The notes beneath the pieces were generated by a model. It had not been told where the DNA came from. It saw nothing but the letters and a program-made list of their open reading frames with translations, and made no database searches. A stretch of DNA of 64,000 nt, from contig JAZKJV010009326.1 in assembly GCA_037367405.1 (NCBI GenBank), positions 62,001 through 126,000 of the forward strand, in the 5' to 3' direction. Below, one piece after another: positions 47,449 to 57,000 of this stretch (the stretch's first letter is position 1; each line of letters begins with the position of its first letter). The stretch comes from Ottelia alismoides. Its lineage: Eukaryota; Streptophyta; Magnoliopsida; Alismatales; Hydrocharitaceae. The translations under genes were made by a program, and so were the position numbers.

Positions 47449-47507
47449 CCTGGTTGGTCCACGTGGACCAACCAGGAACCTCCGACTGTTGACCGGCGGG
47501 TCAACAG
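47449..47507 (+). promoter_or_regulatory. LTR module: G-box palindrome plus inverted W-box pair
   Basis: 47449-47476 is a perfect 28-bp palindrome (half-site CCTGGTTGGTCCAC) centred on CACGTG. Ten bases later CTGTTGACC (47486-47494) and GGTCAACAG (47499-47507) form an inverted pair of TTGAC cores, the binding word of WRKY factors. The second LTR has the same at 62337-62395. A regulatory role is inferred. Confidence 0.6.
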
Positions 47508-48091
47508 CTTGTCCTTGACCCCCCTTGAGCTCCGCGCGCCTCGTTTTTCCCCCTCTTTCACCCTTTTTTCGAGGCTGCGCCGCTCGTCCTCTCCAGCCGC
47601 TTCCTTCTTGGAAGTTGATCACTGTAGATCCATCTCCATCGCCGACTCCTCAGATCGACCCATATCTCCTTCTACCACCCGTGATCTCGTCTCGAACTCA
47701 TGCGATTTTCACCCTTCAAATACAACCCCCCTTCTTCCTTTCTCGGGTGGAACCGCGAATTACCCACGATCCTTCCCCCTTGGTCGAGCTAAAGGTACCC
47801 GGAGGTGACAGCTCTGAGCTCCAGGCTTCCAGGCATCGGGAGAGCACCTGATCGTCGCGCGTTCCAACCTCCGGCGAAGCTCTGCCGTCGAGGTAACCAC
47901 CCTCTGGCCCTAGGCCATCGAGGCTGTTCTTGCCTTCTCTTTATCCCCTTCCAGATCCCTGTTAGTTCTAGGATTATTTCCCCCATCGTTCTGAGTCGAA
48001 TCAATCACTCATTCACCTAATCGATCACCTCGCCGGAGCGCAACTCCGGCGAGACCCTATTGCGCCTCCCCGTCCATTTTGAGAGCCACCC

Positions 48092-48119
48092 GAGGTCGAG
48101 GCATTTTGCCCTCGACCTC
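48092..48119 (+). promoter_or_regulatory. conserved LTR stem-loop GGTCGAGG...CTCGACC
   Basis: GAGGTCGAGG, then CATTTTGCC, then CTCGACCTC forms a stem of about nine pairs. The same structure is at 62980-63007, 31934-31957, 40404-40429 (minus) and 29506-29531 (minus). Function unknown. Confidence 0.6.
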
Positions 48120-50128
48120 TCTAACGTTTTGGTGCAGGTATTGAAGTACATTGACGCTCCTGGAGCTATTTCGCCCTCTCGCCGGAGCACCTGGAGCCTC
48201 GCAGCTCCGCCACCTCCGTGCGAGAGCACCGGCGTTCGCCGGTGGATTTTGAAGCTTCCAGAAGTCACCCGAGACCTGCAGGAGGCTCCTCGTTCATTTT
48301 GGAGCTCAATAGCCATCAGAGCCAGCCGGAGGAGCGTGGCGAACTTCGCCAAGCCGGAGCTCCGCCTCGTTCTTCCAGCTGCCTCCACCGCCGTCCGATC
48401 GAGGAGACCCTCCAGTTAGAACGTGGGCCGTCAGATCATCAGCGCTCAGCCACCGTCGATCTCGCCCGAGATCTAATCTCAGACGTCCACAGCGAAGCGT
48501 CATCGGCCGTCCAGATCGTGCCACGTGTCAAGTGGCCTCTTCATCGCCGTTGGATCGCGCGCCGAGGGTATTTTACATCCTCACCCTCGCGCATTTTTGT
48601 ATTTAATATTTAGTCTATAAACTTTCGTCTGTAGTTTAAAATATTTTGTAATATTTGCAAGACAAACCCTAGACTTTGTTTATTTGCGTTTGGGTCCCTC
48701 GCCACGTCACCTCACGTGACCTGTACACGTGAGGGGGTGGGCATTTTGCAAGGATACCCTCGGTTGTTTGTGTATTTCGTTTAAGTCCATGAACATTTAT
48801 GTCAAGTTGTAATATTCTGGAGAAATTGCATCGAACCCCCTGAGCTTTGTAATATTGCAAAAATACCCCTCCCAGGCGCGTGCAAGTCACGCGTCCTGTG
48901 GGTAAATTGCACATATACCCTTGCGGGTTTGGATATTTGTGTTTAATACTTGAAATGCAAGTTTCAGAGTAATAGTTTGTGGAAAAATTGCGTACGTGCC
49001 CCTGGATGTTTCATTATTTGCATGTATGCCCTTGCCAGCACTGTTTGATGATTGGAGTCTTGTTCTAATTAATTAAAATATCATTTTAACTCCAAAAATC
49101 CCACAAAAATAGGCTTAAGCTCCTGTGCACCTATACTTTCACGCCATCTATTTAGTTTTTGATTTTATTTTAGTTTTATATTTATTAAAAATCAAAAACT
49201 CTCATTTTGTGCACTGTCTACCTTAGAAAATACCAAAAAAAATAGTAAAACACCTCTAAAAATTCCAAAAAAATCACCTAGTGTCTATTTTATCATCTTT
49301 TAGTGTCAGTCCAAAAATCACTAAAAATCTCAAAAGAAAAACACTAAAAATTGAAAAACACTCAAAAACTTCAAAAAAAAATATAAAAAAATAGTAGAAA
49401 AACCCAAAAATAGCAAACTCAGCTTCTGTTTATTCCTTATTTTATTCCCTTTATTAGAAAAATAGTGTGAAATATTTTTGCTACTGGTTGGTATTTTTAA
49501 ATTACATTTTGTTCCCAGCCAGCCTCATTTCCACTGTTTTCTCTTATTTCAGTAATTAAAAATATCAAAAACATCTTGAAAAACCCCCAAAAATCACAAA
49601 AACAGTAGAAAACCTCAAAAATACCAAAAACATTTTATTTCTGAATTTTTGAGTATTTTTGCACATTTTTATAAATATCTTAACTTGCCTTGTATTATAT
49701 CCCCTTGTTTTCCAATATTTGAAAAAGAAAAAAAATATAAAAAAATATAAAATATAAAAATTATAAAAATCAAAAATCAAAAGGCAAACTTAAAAATTAA
49801 ATAAAAGAAAAAAAAAGTGAAAATTAAAAACCCACAAAAAAATAGTAGTTGCTTGCTTGCTTAGTGTAGACACATCACACACTCACTCACTTGTGCATTC
49901 AATTGCTTGAGCTACACTGTTTGCTCCCTGTGTTCGAACTCTCTGCATACTTGCCCTTTACATCATTTGTGCAGAGTTAAAAATAAATTTTAACTCACAC
50001 CTGTTTTTCATTGCTTGATTTGCTTGTGGGTTATTTGTTGACTTTAGTCCGGATTTAGTGTGGTCAACACACCGACTGAGTTCACGCTTTGTGTGAATTT
50101 AAGACCACCTATTTTTGGCTAAATCAAA

Positions 50129-50146
50129 TGGCGCCGTTGCCGGGGA
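50129..50146 (+). promoter_or_regulatory. primer binding site, tRNA-Asp type
   Basis: TGGCGCCGTTGCCGGGGA lies two bases after the LTR. It is complementary to the 3' end of plant tRNA-Asp and is the usual Athila primer site, starting minus-strand synthesis. Confidence 0.95.
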
Positions 50147-51899
50147 GCAACAGCTCGTAGTTCACTTTTTGTCTGTTTGTGTGATTGTTTACCATAGCAT
50201 TGTTTTCCATTTCTCACATTTTTGATATATCTTGATTGAGTTATCTGACCATCTCTTCTTTGTCTTCTTGCGAGGGACCGCGGAGCGAGGCGAACCGCCT
50301 AGGCGATTCGACGCAACCTTGGGACGTGGAGCCGGCTTTTCTTTAGCCAAGCCGGCAGGAGAGAGCAAGGAGTGAGAGAGAGAGGGATTAGTTAGCTTTT
50401 CTTTAATTTTGTGAGAGAGTGATTCATTTAATTGTAATAATACAGGTACCTTGGACACTTGAACATTCGGGCTTAATTTCCGGGTGTTTGTTCACCCGGG
50501 GGCTCACCGCGGTTTTTATCGTGTTTTGACCGCTTGTCATTTTCCGGTTTTGTGTTTATTTTTCATTTTCTTTTGTGGATTGAGCTCCTAGATCTAGGTC
50601 CTGCTTGACTCGAGTAGAATAGGTCCAAACACCTAATAATCTTTGCATGTTCCTATAGATACGTTTTGGACTTAGACTAACTAAACAGTTGGTTATCCAC
50701 TTTTGATCCACGCGCCGTGAGCGAGCCCCATCAAGCGCTACTCCTGAACTCGAGTGTGTCGAGAAGAGGAGGGGTGAGCCAAGACCGGACACTCGGATTG
50801 GGAGTTGATAATTAACTTGTGGTTCTTCACGCTAGCAGTTGCCTAATCTAGGATGCTTTCCGTGTGCATACCGGCATGTAGTTTAGGTTTATAAATTTTT
50901 GCTTTGCATCCCGCATGGAGAGAGCTGGGATTCACTGTAAGTCTTCTTACTTTGCACGCATCATTTAGGCACAAAGGTGAGATCTCCATCTTTGTGTCGA
51001 CTTGCACGGCTTTTCCGACTCTTTTCTCCCTCTGTTTTTGGAACAAAGTAGGATAAAGAAAATACAAAAACGTTAGGCGCTTGTTTGAATCTACTCAAAA
51101 GAAGCGATAACACCAAAAAAATTAAAAAGGGACTGCTAAAGAAAACTTGACCAAAATAAAAACGGTAATCGGATTCATTGCTTGGGGAGAGTAACACCCT
51201 CACTTGTTTTCAGGTTGCATAGGAAGGTTTCCTTCCCAGTGAGGTGAGCGCTTCGTAAGGATTAGAGCCCAAAACCCAACTTGTGGCTGCCTTGTGTATC
51301 GCCTGGATTTCCGAAGTATTGGCGCTACTATCGTACGTAGTCGAGTAGGACTTGGTCGCCATTGGTGACTCTCTATTGTGAGAGCGCCGACCCTGTCCGA
51401 AGTACCGAGCCTAGGCCACGCCTTCACGGGTGTGTCTGTCTCACCGGCTGCGTCCGAGTAGGACCTTGTACGCTCACGGGTGATTCTGTTGCGAGCGAGG
51501 TCCGAAGTATCGGTTTCGCCTATCGGCTTCCTCCCTCTTTTCTTTGGCTGAGTAGGGATCCAGGAAGGGTTACAAGGACCTCAAAAAGCGCAAGTTACAG
51601 GTTACACAGGAGGAGGACAAGTACGGGGATACTCTCCTGGCAGTACTCTCTCTCCTATAGGCGTAGCGCTCTAAGGACTCGTGAAAAGATAATTGCCTGA
51701 AAAACAAGCTAAAATTAACAAGATAAAAGCCGAACCTTCACGGCTTCACGAGTTGAGTTGGTGAACTTACCCTTGCTTTGTGTTTGATTTCTAGATTTAT
51801 TAAGGTCAAGATCAAAAACACCGCACAATTGTGCACAATTTTGTTGCATTTCATCTTCCTCTTCTCTTGCATTATCCCCACTCTTCTCGAATAATCAAG
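50147..51899 (+). other. untranslated leader with palindrome and diverged repeats
   Basis: 1.75 kb without a long frame. CGCCTAGGCG (50296-50305) is a self-complementary decamer of the kind that can seed RNA dimers. Around 51310-51560, words TCCGAAGTAyyG and GAGTAGGA recur three times about 100 bp apart, with CACGGGTG between. Packaging and dimerisation signals would be expected here, but I cannot prove them. Confidence 0.6.
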
Positions 51900-54008
51900 A
51901 TGATGGGACGGAGATCTCTTAGGCCGACCTTGTCGGCACCGCTATCCCGCACTCCTCCCTATTCATCTAGGAATACCTCGGAGAGTCCGCTCTCCGAGCC
52001 TGAGTTTACATCCACCCTGTTCCCCCTCGACCACCCGTCCTATTCTCCTTCCCTCAGTCCAATCATTTCAGACTTCAGTGCATCACCAAGTTCGGCTCAT
52101 TCCACAGCACCTGAGATGGCCTCTTTTGCTTTTTCAGAACATCCAGCCATGTCAGACAGAGGCGAGCATGAAGATGATCATGAGCACCCTCCGTTCCTAT
52201 TTGATCAAGCAGCCATCAACAATTCCTTGTTAGCATCCCTGGAGACTATGCAGAGACAGATTCGTGACCAGGGCACATTCATGGGTGATCTTATGAGGGA
52301 AATTGCTCAGATGAGAGAAAACCGACCTGGGGGCGGTGGCGGCGGAGAAGGAGGAGGACCCGATGCAGGAGGGGGCGACCCAGACGGTGAGCGACCGCCA
52401 CAGACCATCATGAGGGAACTACACAACCCAGCTTCGTCCCTCACTCACCGGTGGATCAGACTCCCACCAATCCATGGAGACTTCGAGCTTCGGCACAACA
52501 CAATTCAGATGTTACCCAAGTTCCATGGGCTGCCGACCGAAGAGCCGCACCTCCATCTCCAAGAGTTCGAAATGATATGCAGCACCATCCATGATCGGTT
52601 GATAACCGAGGACACAATCAAGATGATTGCCTTTCCATTCTCTTTGGTTGATAGAGCCGCATATTGGCTCAAGCATCTTGGGCAGTTCGTCGACACTTGG
52701 ACAGATCTCCGGACCGCATTTCTGAAGAAATACTATCCTCTCGGCCGGACCAATGCAGCTAGAGCTATGATTAGCAATTTTGTCATGATCCCAAATGAAC
52801 AATTTCATGAAGCTTGGGATCGATTCAGAGAGCTCATCGACCGGTGTCCACATCATGATATATCCAAGCCCAACTTGGTTCAGAGCTTCTTCTGTGGGCT
52901 GACACCTGAGCTGCAGGGGCTTGTCAACGCCTCTTGTGGTGGATCCTATTTTTCTAAGGGTGAAGATGATGTATGGGCTATCTACGAGGGCATGGCAGAA
53001 AATTCTACAGTGATGACTCAGGCCCGTGTCTACACCCAACAAAAGCCACCACAAGGAGGCGGATCATTTCATAGGATCGCTCGCATCGATGACGGTCCCA
53101 ATACATCGTCGGTAGCCGCAACCCAAGCTGAATCAGCAGCAGCCGACATGGGGATCATCAGTGAGAAGCTGGACCGCATGGAGATCCTTGAAAAGAAGCA
53201 GAACCAAGGCATGGCCCAGATGGACCAGATCGCCAAGACAATGAGTGACCTAAAAACTCAAATTCTCTGTATTCAGGAGGCGCAGGCCCATTCACAACAG
53301 CCTCCAAGGTCACAGGTTGTTTCCAGCAGCAACAATTCCAACCAGGCTTCCACCTCATACCGCCAGGTGAACCATATCCAGGCGGAGCCGGTTCCATTGT
53401 TGCAGTACCATTCAGAGCAACCGCCATCTCAGGAGACTCAGATGGTGGTGTATCAGCCGGAGCAGCCACTGGCAGTTCTTCCTCCACCCCCCTTTGAGCA
53501 GGAACCGTTGATGGAAGTCAACGGGATATGGTATGACCGATACCCTCAGCCCGCAATTCGCAGGGATCACCCCGGATTCCGTTGGGGTAATGGTGGATCC
53601 ACATCCCAACAGCATTCTCCTGCTCAAGGACAGCAGAGCGGCCAGCCACAACAACAACACCAGCGCCCCAGTACAACCAACCCCAGCAGTACCACAGTGG
53701 TCCTCGTCCCGCCTATCAGGGACAGCAGTGGAGGCAGCGTCAGCCGCCTCAGCATTCTTATGCCCAGCCTCCCCCCCAGTATCACCAGCAATACCAGCAG
53801 CCGCAGCCCCATGTCCAGCAGGGACAGACATCCGGTTCTCAGGGTCCAGCCTATGAGAACCCAGCCCTTGACGATCTTGCCCGCTTGCTATCTGAACAGC
53901 GAGCATCTTTCAGGCAAGAAATGGATGAGTTCCGGCAGGAGATGCGGGATATTATCAAAGGCAAGGCCGCCATACCCGCTCAGATCGAACCCAATCCTAA
54001 TAACCTAA
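51900..54008 (+). CDS. gag: Athila gag polyprotein (frame breaks before pol)
   Basis: I take MMGRRSLRPTL at 51900 as the start. An in-frame ATG at 51831 would add 23 residues. Order: Ser/Pro-rich N-terminus, a coiled stretch (SLLASLETMQRQIRDQGTFM), a Gly/Asp-rich linker, the retrotransposon gag (capsid) domain at about residues 200-340 (IKMIAFPFSLVDRAAYWLKH, FMIPNEQFHEAWDRFRELI), then a long Gln/Pro-rich region. It builds the cytoplasmic particle that packages the RNA. No CCHC zinc knuckle is visible. In the Gln/Pro region the meaningful reading moves by -1 at the C-run 53666-53669. After it this frame encodes unrelated Ser/Arg-rich sequence to the stop, while the Gln-rich coding continues in the pol frame. 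Confidence 0.85.
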   Translation: MMGRRSLRPTLSAPLSRTPPYSSRNTSESPLSEPEFTSTLFPLDHPSYSPSLSPIISDFSASPSSAHSTAPEMASFAFSEHPAMSDRGEHEDDHEHPPFLFDQAAINNSLLASLETMQRQIRDQGTFMGDLMREIAQMRENRPGGGGGGEGGGPDAGGGDPDGERPPQTIMRELHNPASSLTHRWIRLPPIHGDFELRHNTIQMLPKFHGLPTEEPHLHLQEFEMICSTIHDRLITEDTIKMIAFPFSLVDRAAYWLKHLGQFVDTWTDLRTAFLKKYYPLGRTNAARAMISNFVMIPNEQFHEAWDRFRELIDRCPHHDISKPNLVQSFFCGLTPELQGLVNASCGGSYFSKGEDDVWAIYEGMAENSTVMTQARVYTQQKPPQGGGSFHRIARIDDGPNTSSVAATQAESAAADMGIISEKLDRMEILEKKQNQGMAQMDQIAKTMSDLKTQILCIQEAQAHSQQPPRSQVVSSSNNSNQASTSYRQVNHIQAEPVPLLQYHSEQPPSQETQMVVYQPEQPLAVLPPPPFEQEPLMEVNGIWYDRYPQPAIRRDHPGFRWGNGGSTSQQHSPAQGQQSGQPQQQHQRPSTTNPSSTTVVLVPPIRDSSGGSVSRLSILMPSLPPSITSNTSSRSPMSSRDRHPVLRVQPMRTQPLTILPACYLNSEHLSGKKWMSSGRRCGILSKARPPYPLRSNPILIT

Positions 54009-57000
54009 AAAGAAAATCTGAGCAGGTACAGTTCACAGAGTACACCTCTCCTAGTGATGATCTGAATGACATATCTTATTCCTATTATGATGCTGATTTT
54101 GTTACTACTAGGAGCGGTAGGATGCCAGCCGGCGGCGCCTCTTCTGAGCGACAGCCAGACGCAGAACCAGGAGCGCAAGAAGAGCAGAGGAGCGGTACTG
54201 AGGCCGCTACTGATGATGTTGAAGACGGTGGTGCTGATGCCACCAATGATGGAGCCCAGGATGACGGTGCTGATGCCGTCGTGATACCAGATGCAGACGG
54301 TGGTGCTGATACCACCATTTTGGGAGATGAACCAGAGCGCGGTGCTGATGCCGCAAAGACCGGTGCTAGTGGTGGTGCTGAGGCCACCACATCTACTTTT
54401 GTTGAGCCGACTTCTGTGACTTCACCACATTTTGTATCTAGAGATTGTGGGAAGAGAAACAAAAACAACAAAAATATAAATAAAGGAAAGGTTTCTGTTC
54501 AAATTGCGGATCCATATGTGTTAAATGATGATTGTTGTATGGATTCTCCATCTTCACAAGCACAGGAACCGATTCCTAGTCCTCCATCTGAGGAGGCCCC
54601 TACCATCCCCTTCCCTGAGGCACTACGCCGAGCGAAGGGGAATAGAAAAGAAAATCCCAAAAAGAACCAACAGGTAGAGTTCGGCAACGAGATGATTGAC
54701 AGATTTCATATTCAGCTGACTCTACGAGAAGCGTTTGAGCATATTCCCTTCTTCAAGAAGAATCTGAAAGAAACAACTACTGTCCGAAGAAGGAAGAGGC
54801 ACAGAGATCAAATCCATATGCTCACGCATAACACTTGCTGCGCCATCCAGAACACATTGCCAGCCAAGCGACCAGACGCAGGAGCTCCTTATGTCAGATG
54901 CGAGATTCAAGAGCAGCAGTTTGATCGTACTCTATTAGACAGCGGCTCTTCGATTAACCTCCTTCCGGCAGCCTTACTCAAGCAGTTTGAGTTTGGCCCT
55001 CTTCTTCGAAGCAGAACCGTCCTTCAGTTTGCTGATAGGTCGATTAAGAGGCCGAAGGGGTTATTGAAAGACGTGGTCGTTACCATTCAGGGCCTGAAAT
55101 TCCCCGTGGACTTCGTTGTGTTGGACATGGAGATCCCTGAAGCGGTAACTGATGCCCCCATCATTCTCGGACGTCCATTCTTGGCCACAGCCAAGGCGGT
55201 GACCGACCATGATAGTGGGAAGGTATGCTTTCGCGTAGAAGGCGAAACCATACAAATAGAGACGATCGAAGAGATCAGAGCCAGAGAAGCAGAATGCTCA
55301 GAACAGTCCAGCGAAGCAGAGCAGATGACAGAGGAGGAGCTAGACATCCACCAGGTTTGTGATTTCGAGATGACTGATGATGAATCCAACTGGAAAGATC
55401 CTGTAGCACCGACCCTCGCCTTGCCTACAGATTCACTGTATCTCAAGCTCATGGCAGTCGAGAGCCGGGAGAGCACATCCCTGGAGGAGGATACATCTGA
55501 AGCTGACAGTGTTGTGATGAGTGGTGCAGATGAGTTTCACTCTTGCTCATCTTCTTCTGATCCCTCGGATTCAGACATTGACTGGGATGACTTTGATGAT
55601 TATTTGCCTTGTCTGATTCCTTCTGAGCCAGCAGCCATGACGGAGTGCGAGCCAGTGCAGTTTATTGATAATCCATCAGGCCGCCCTTCGTCAGAAATTC
55701 ATACAGAGCGAGAGTTCTCCCATGCAGACCTGGTAGCCTTTACACAGTCATATCAGAAGCCAGATCTGCCACCTCCCAGTTGTCCGGAAAGGAAACCTCT
55801 GCCGCAGTCAATGAAGTACAGATTCCTTGCTGGAAAGCCAGAAATGCACCCAGTCATTATCTCAGCAGATTTGACTGGAGAACAAGAATCCCGTCTGATG
55901 GAGGTTCTTGAAAGAAACCGCAAGGCAATCGGTTGGAGTATAGCTGATCTCCAGGGGCTGAGCCCTAATCTTTGCTCTCACCACATCTATCTCGAGGATG
56001 ACGCTAAGCCATCGCGTGAGTTCCAGCGACGGCTGAACCCGAACCTTCGAGAGGTCGTAATGAAAGAAATTTCGAAGTGGTGGAGCGCTGATTTCATCTA
56101 TCCCATCTCCGACTCTAAATGGGTAAGTCCTTTACATGTGGTACCCAAGAAGACGGGTATCACTACAGTTGTCAATGAGTCTGGAGAGGAGATCGCTACC
56201 AGAGTACCAACTTCTTGGAGGGTCTGTGTGGACTACAGACGATTGAATGAGGCCACCAAGAAGGATCACTTCCCGCTACCATTTATTGATCAGATTATCG
56301 AGCGGTTAGCTGGGAAGAGCCATTATTGTTTTCTTGATGGGTACTCTGGATACAATCAAGTGGCCATTGCGCCCGAAGACCAGGAGAAAACGACATTCAC
56401 CTGTCCGTTTGGGACTTATGCTTTCAGACGGATGCCCTTTGGTCTATGTAACGCTCCGGCGACATTCCAAAGGTGCATGTTGTCCATCTTCTCGGACATG
56501 GTGGGTGACTGTTTAGAGGTCTTCATGGATGACTTCTCGGTCTATGGCGACGGGTTCGACACTTGTCTTGAATGCCTAGACCGTGTGCTGAAGCGCTGTA
56601 TAGAGGTCAATCTAGTCTTATCCTGGGAGAAGAGTCATTTCATGATGACTCAAGGGACGGTCCTTGGTCATATCGTCTCCAACAGGGGCATGGAGGTCGA
56701 TCCGGCTAAGGTGGACATCATCAGAAAACTCAATCCGCCGTCCAATCTGCGTCAGTTACGGTCTTTTCTGGGGCATGTCGGTTTCTACCGACGGTTTATT
56801 CAGGACTTCAGTCGAATTGCCCGACCGTTAACTGACTTGCTTACCAAATACACCGAGTTTATTGTCAATGATAAGTGTCTTGAATCATTTGAGACTCTCA
56901 AAAATATGGTTGTTTCAGCTCCTGTCCTTCAGCCACCCGATTGGTCTCTCCCATTCGAGATCATGACGGATGCTTCAGATTTTGCCATTGGGGCTGTGCT

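Larger units (their letters stand above)
46293..50126 (+). repeat. 5' LTR of the young Athila
   Basis: 3834 bp from TGATGAATCCACATTTCATC to GGCTAAATCA. Layout: AT-rich U3 to about 47440, a palindromic G-box and inverted W-box pair, a GC-rich body (47500-48600) probably around the transcription start and R region, then stretches rich in ATTTGCAAxxACCC-like words, and an AT-rich tail with GCTCCCTGTGTTCG. Open frames within it are conserved between the two LTRs only because the LTRs are near-identical. Confidence 0.95.

Noticed and set aside
47373..48613. Several 60-130 codon frames repeated identically at 62.2-63.5 kb
   Set aside because: The identity only reflects the two near-identical LTRs of one element. 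The frames overlap on both strands with no conserved motif.
50129..50146. Sequence complementary to a tRNA end, possible tRNA gene
   Set aside because: Only the 18-base primer site is present. No cloverleaf follows.
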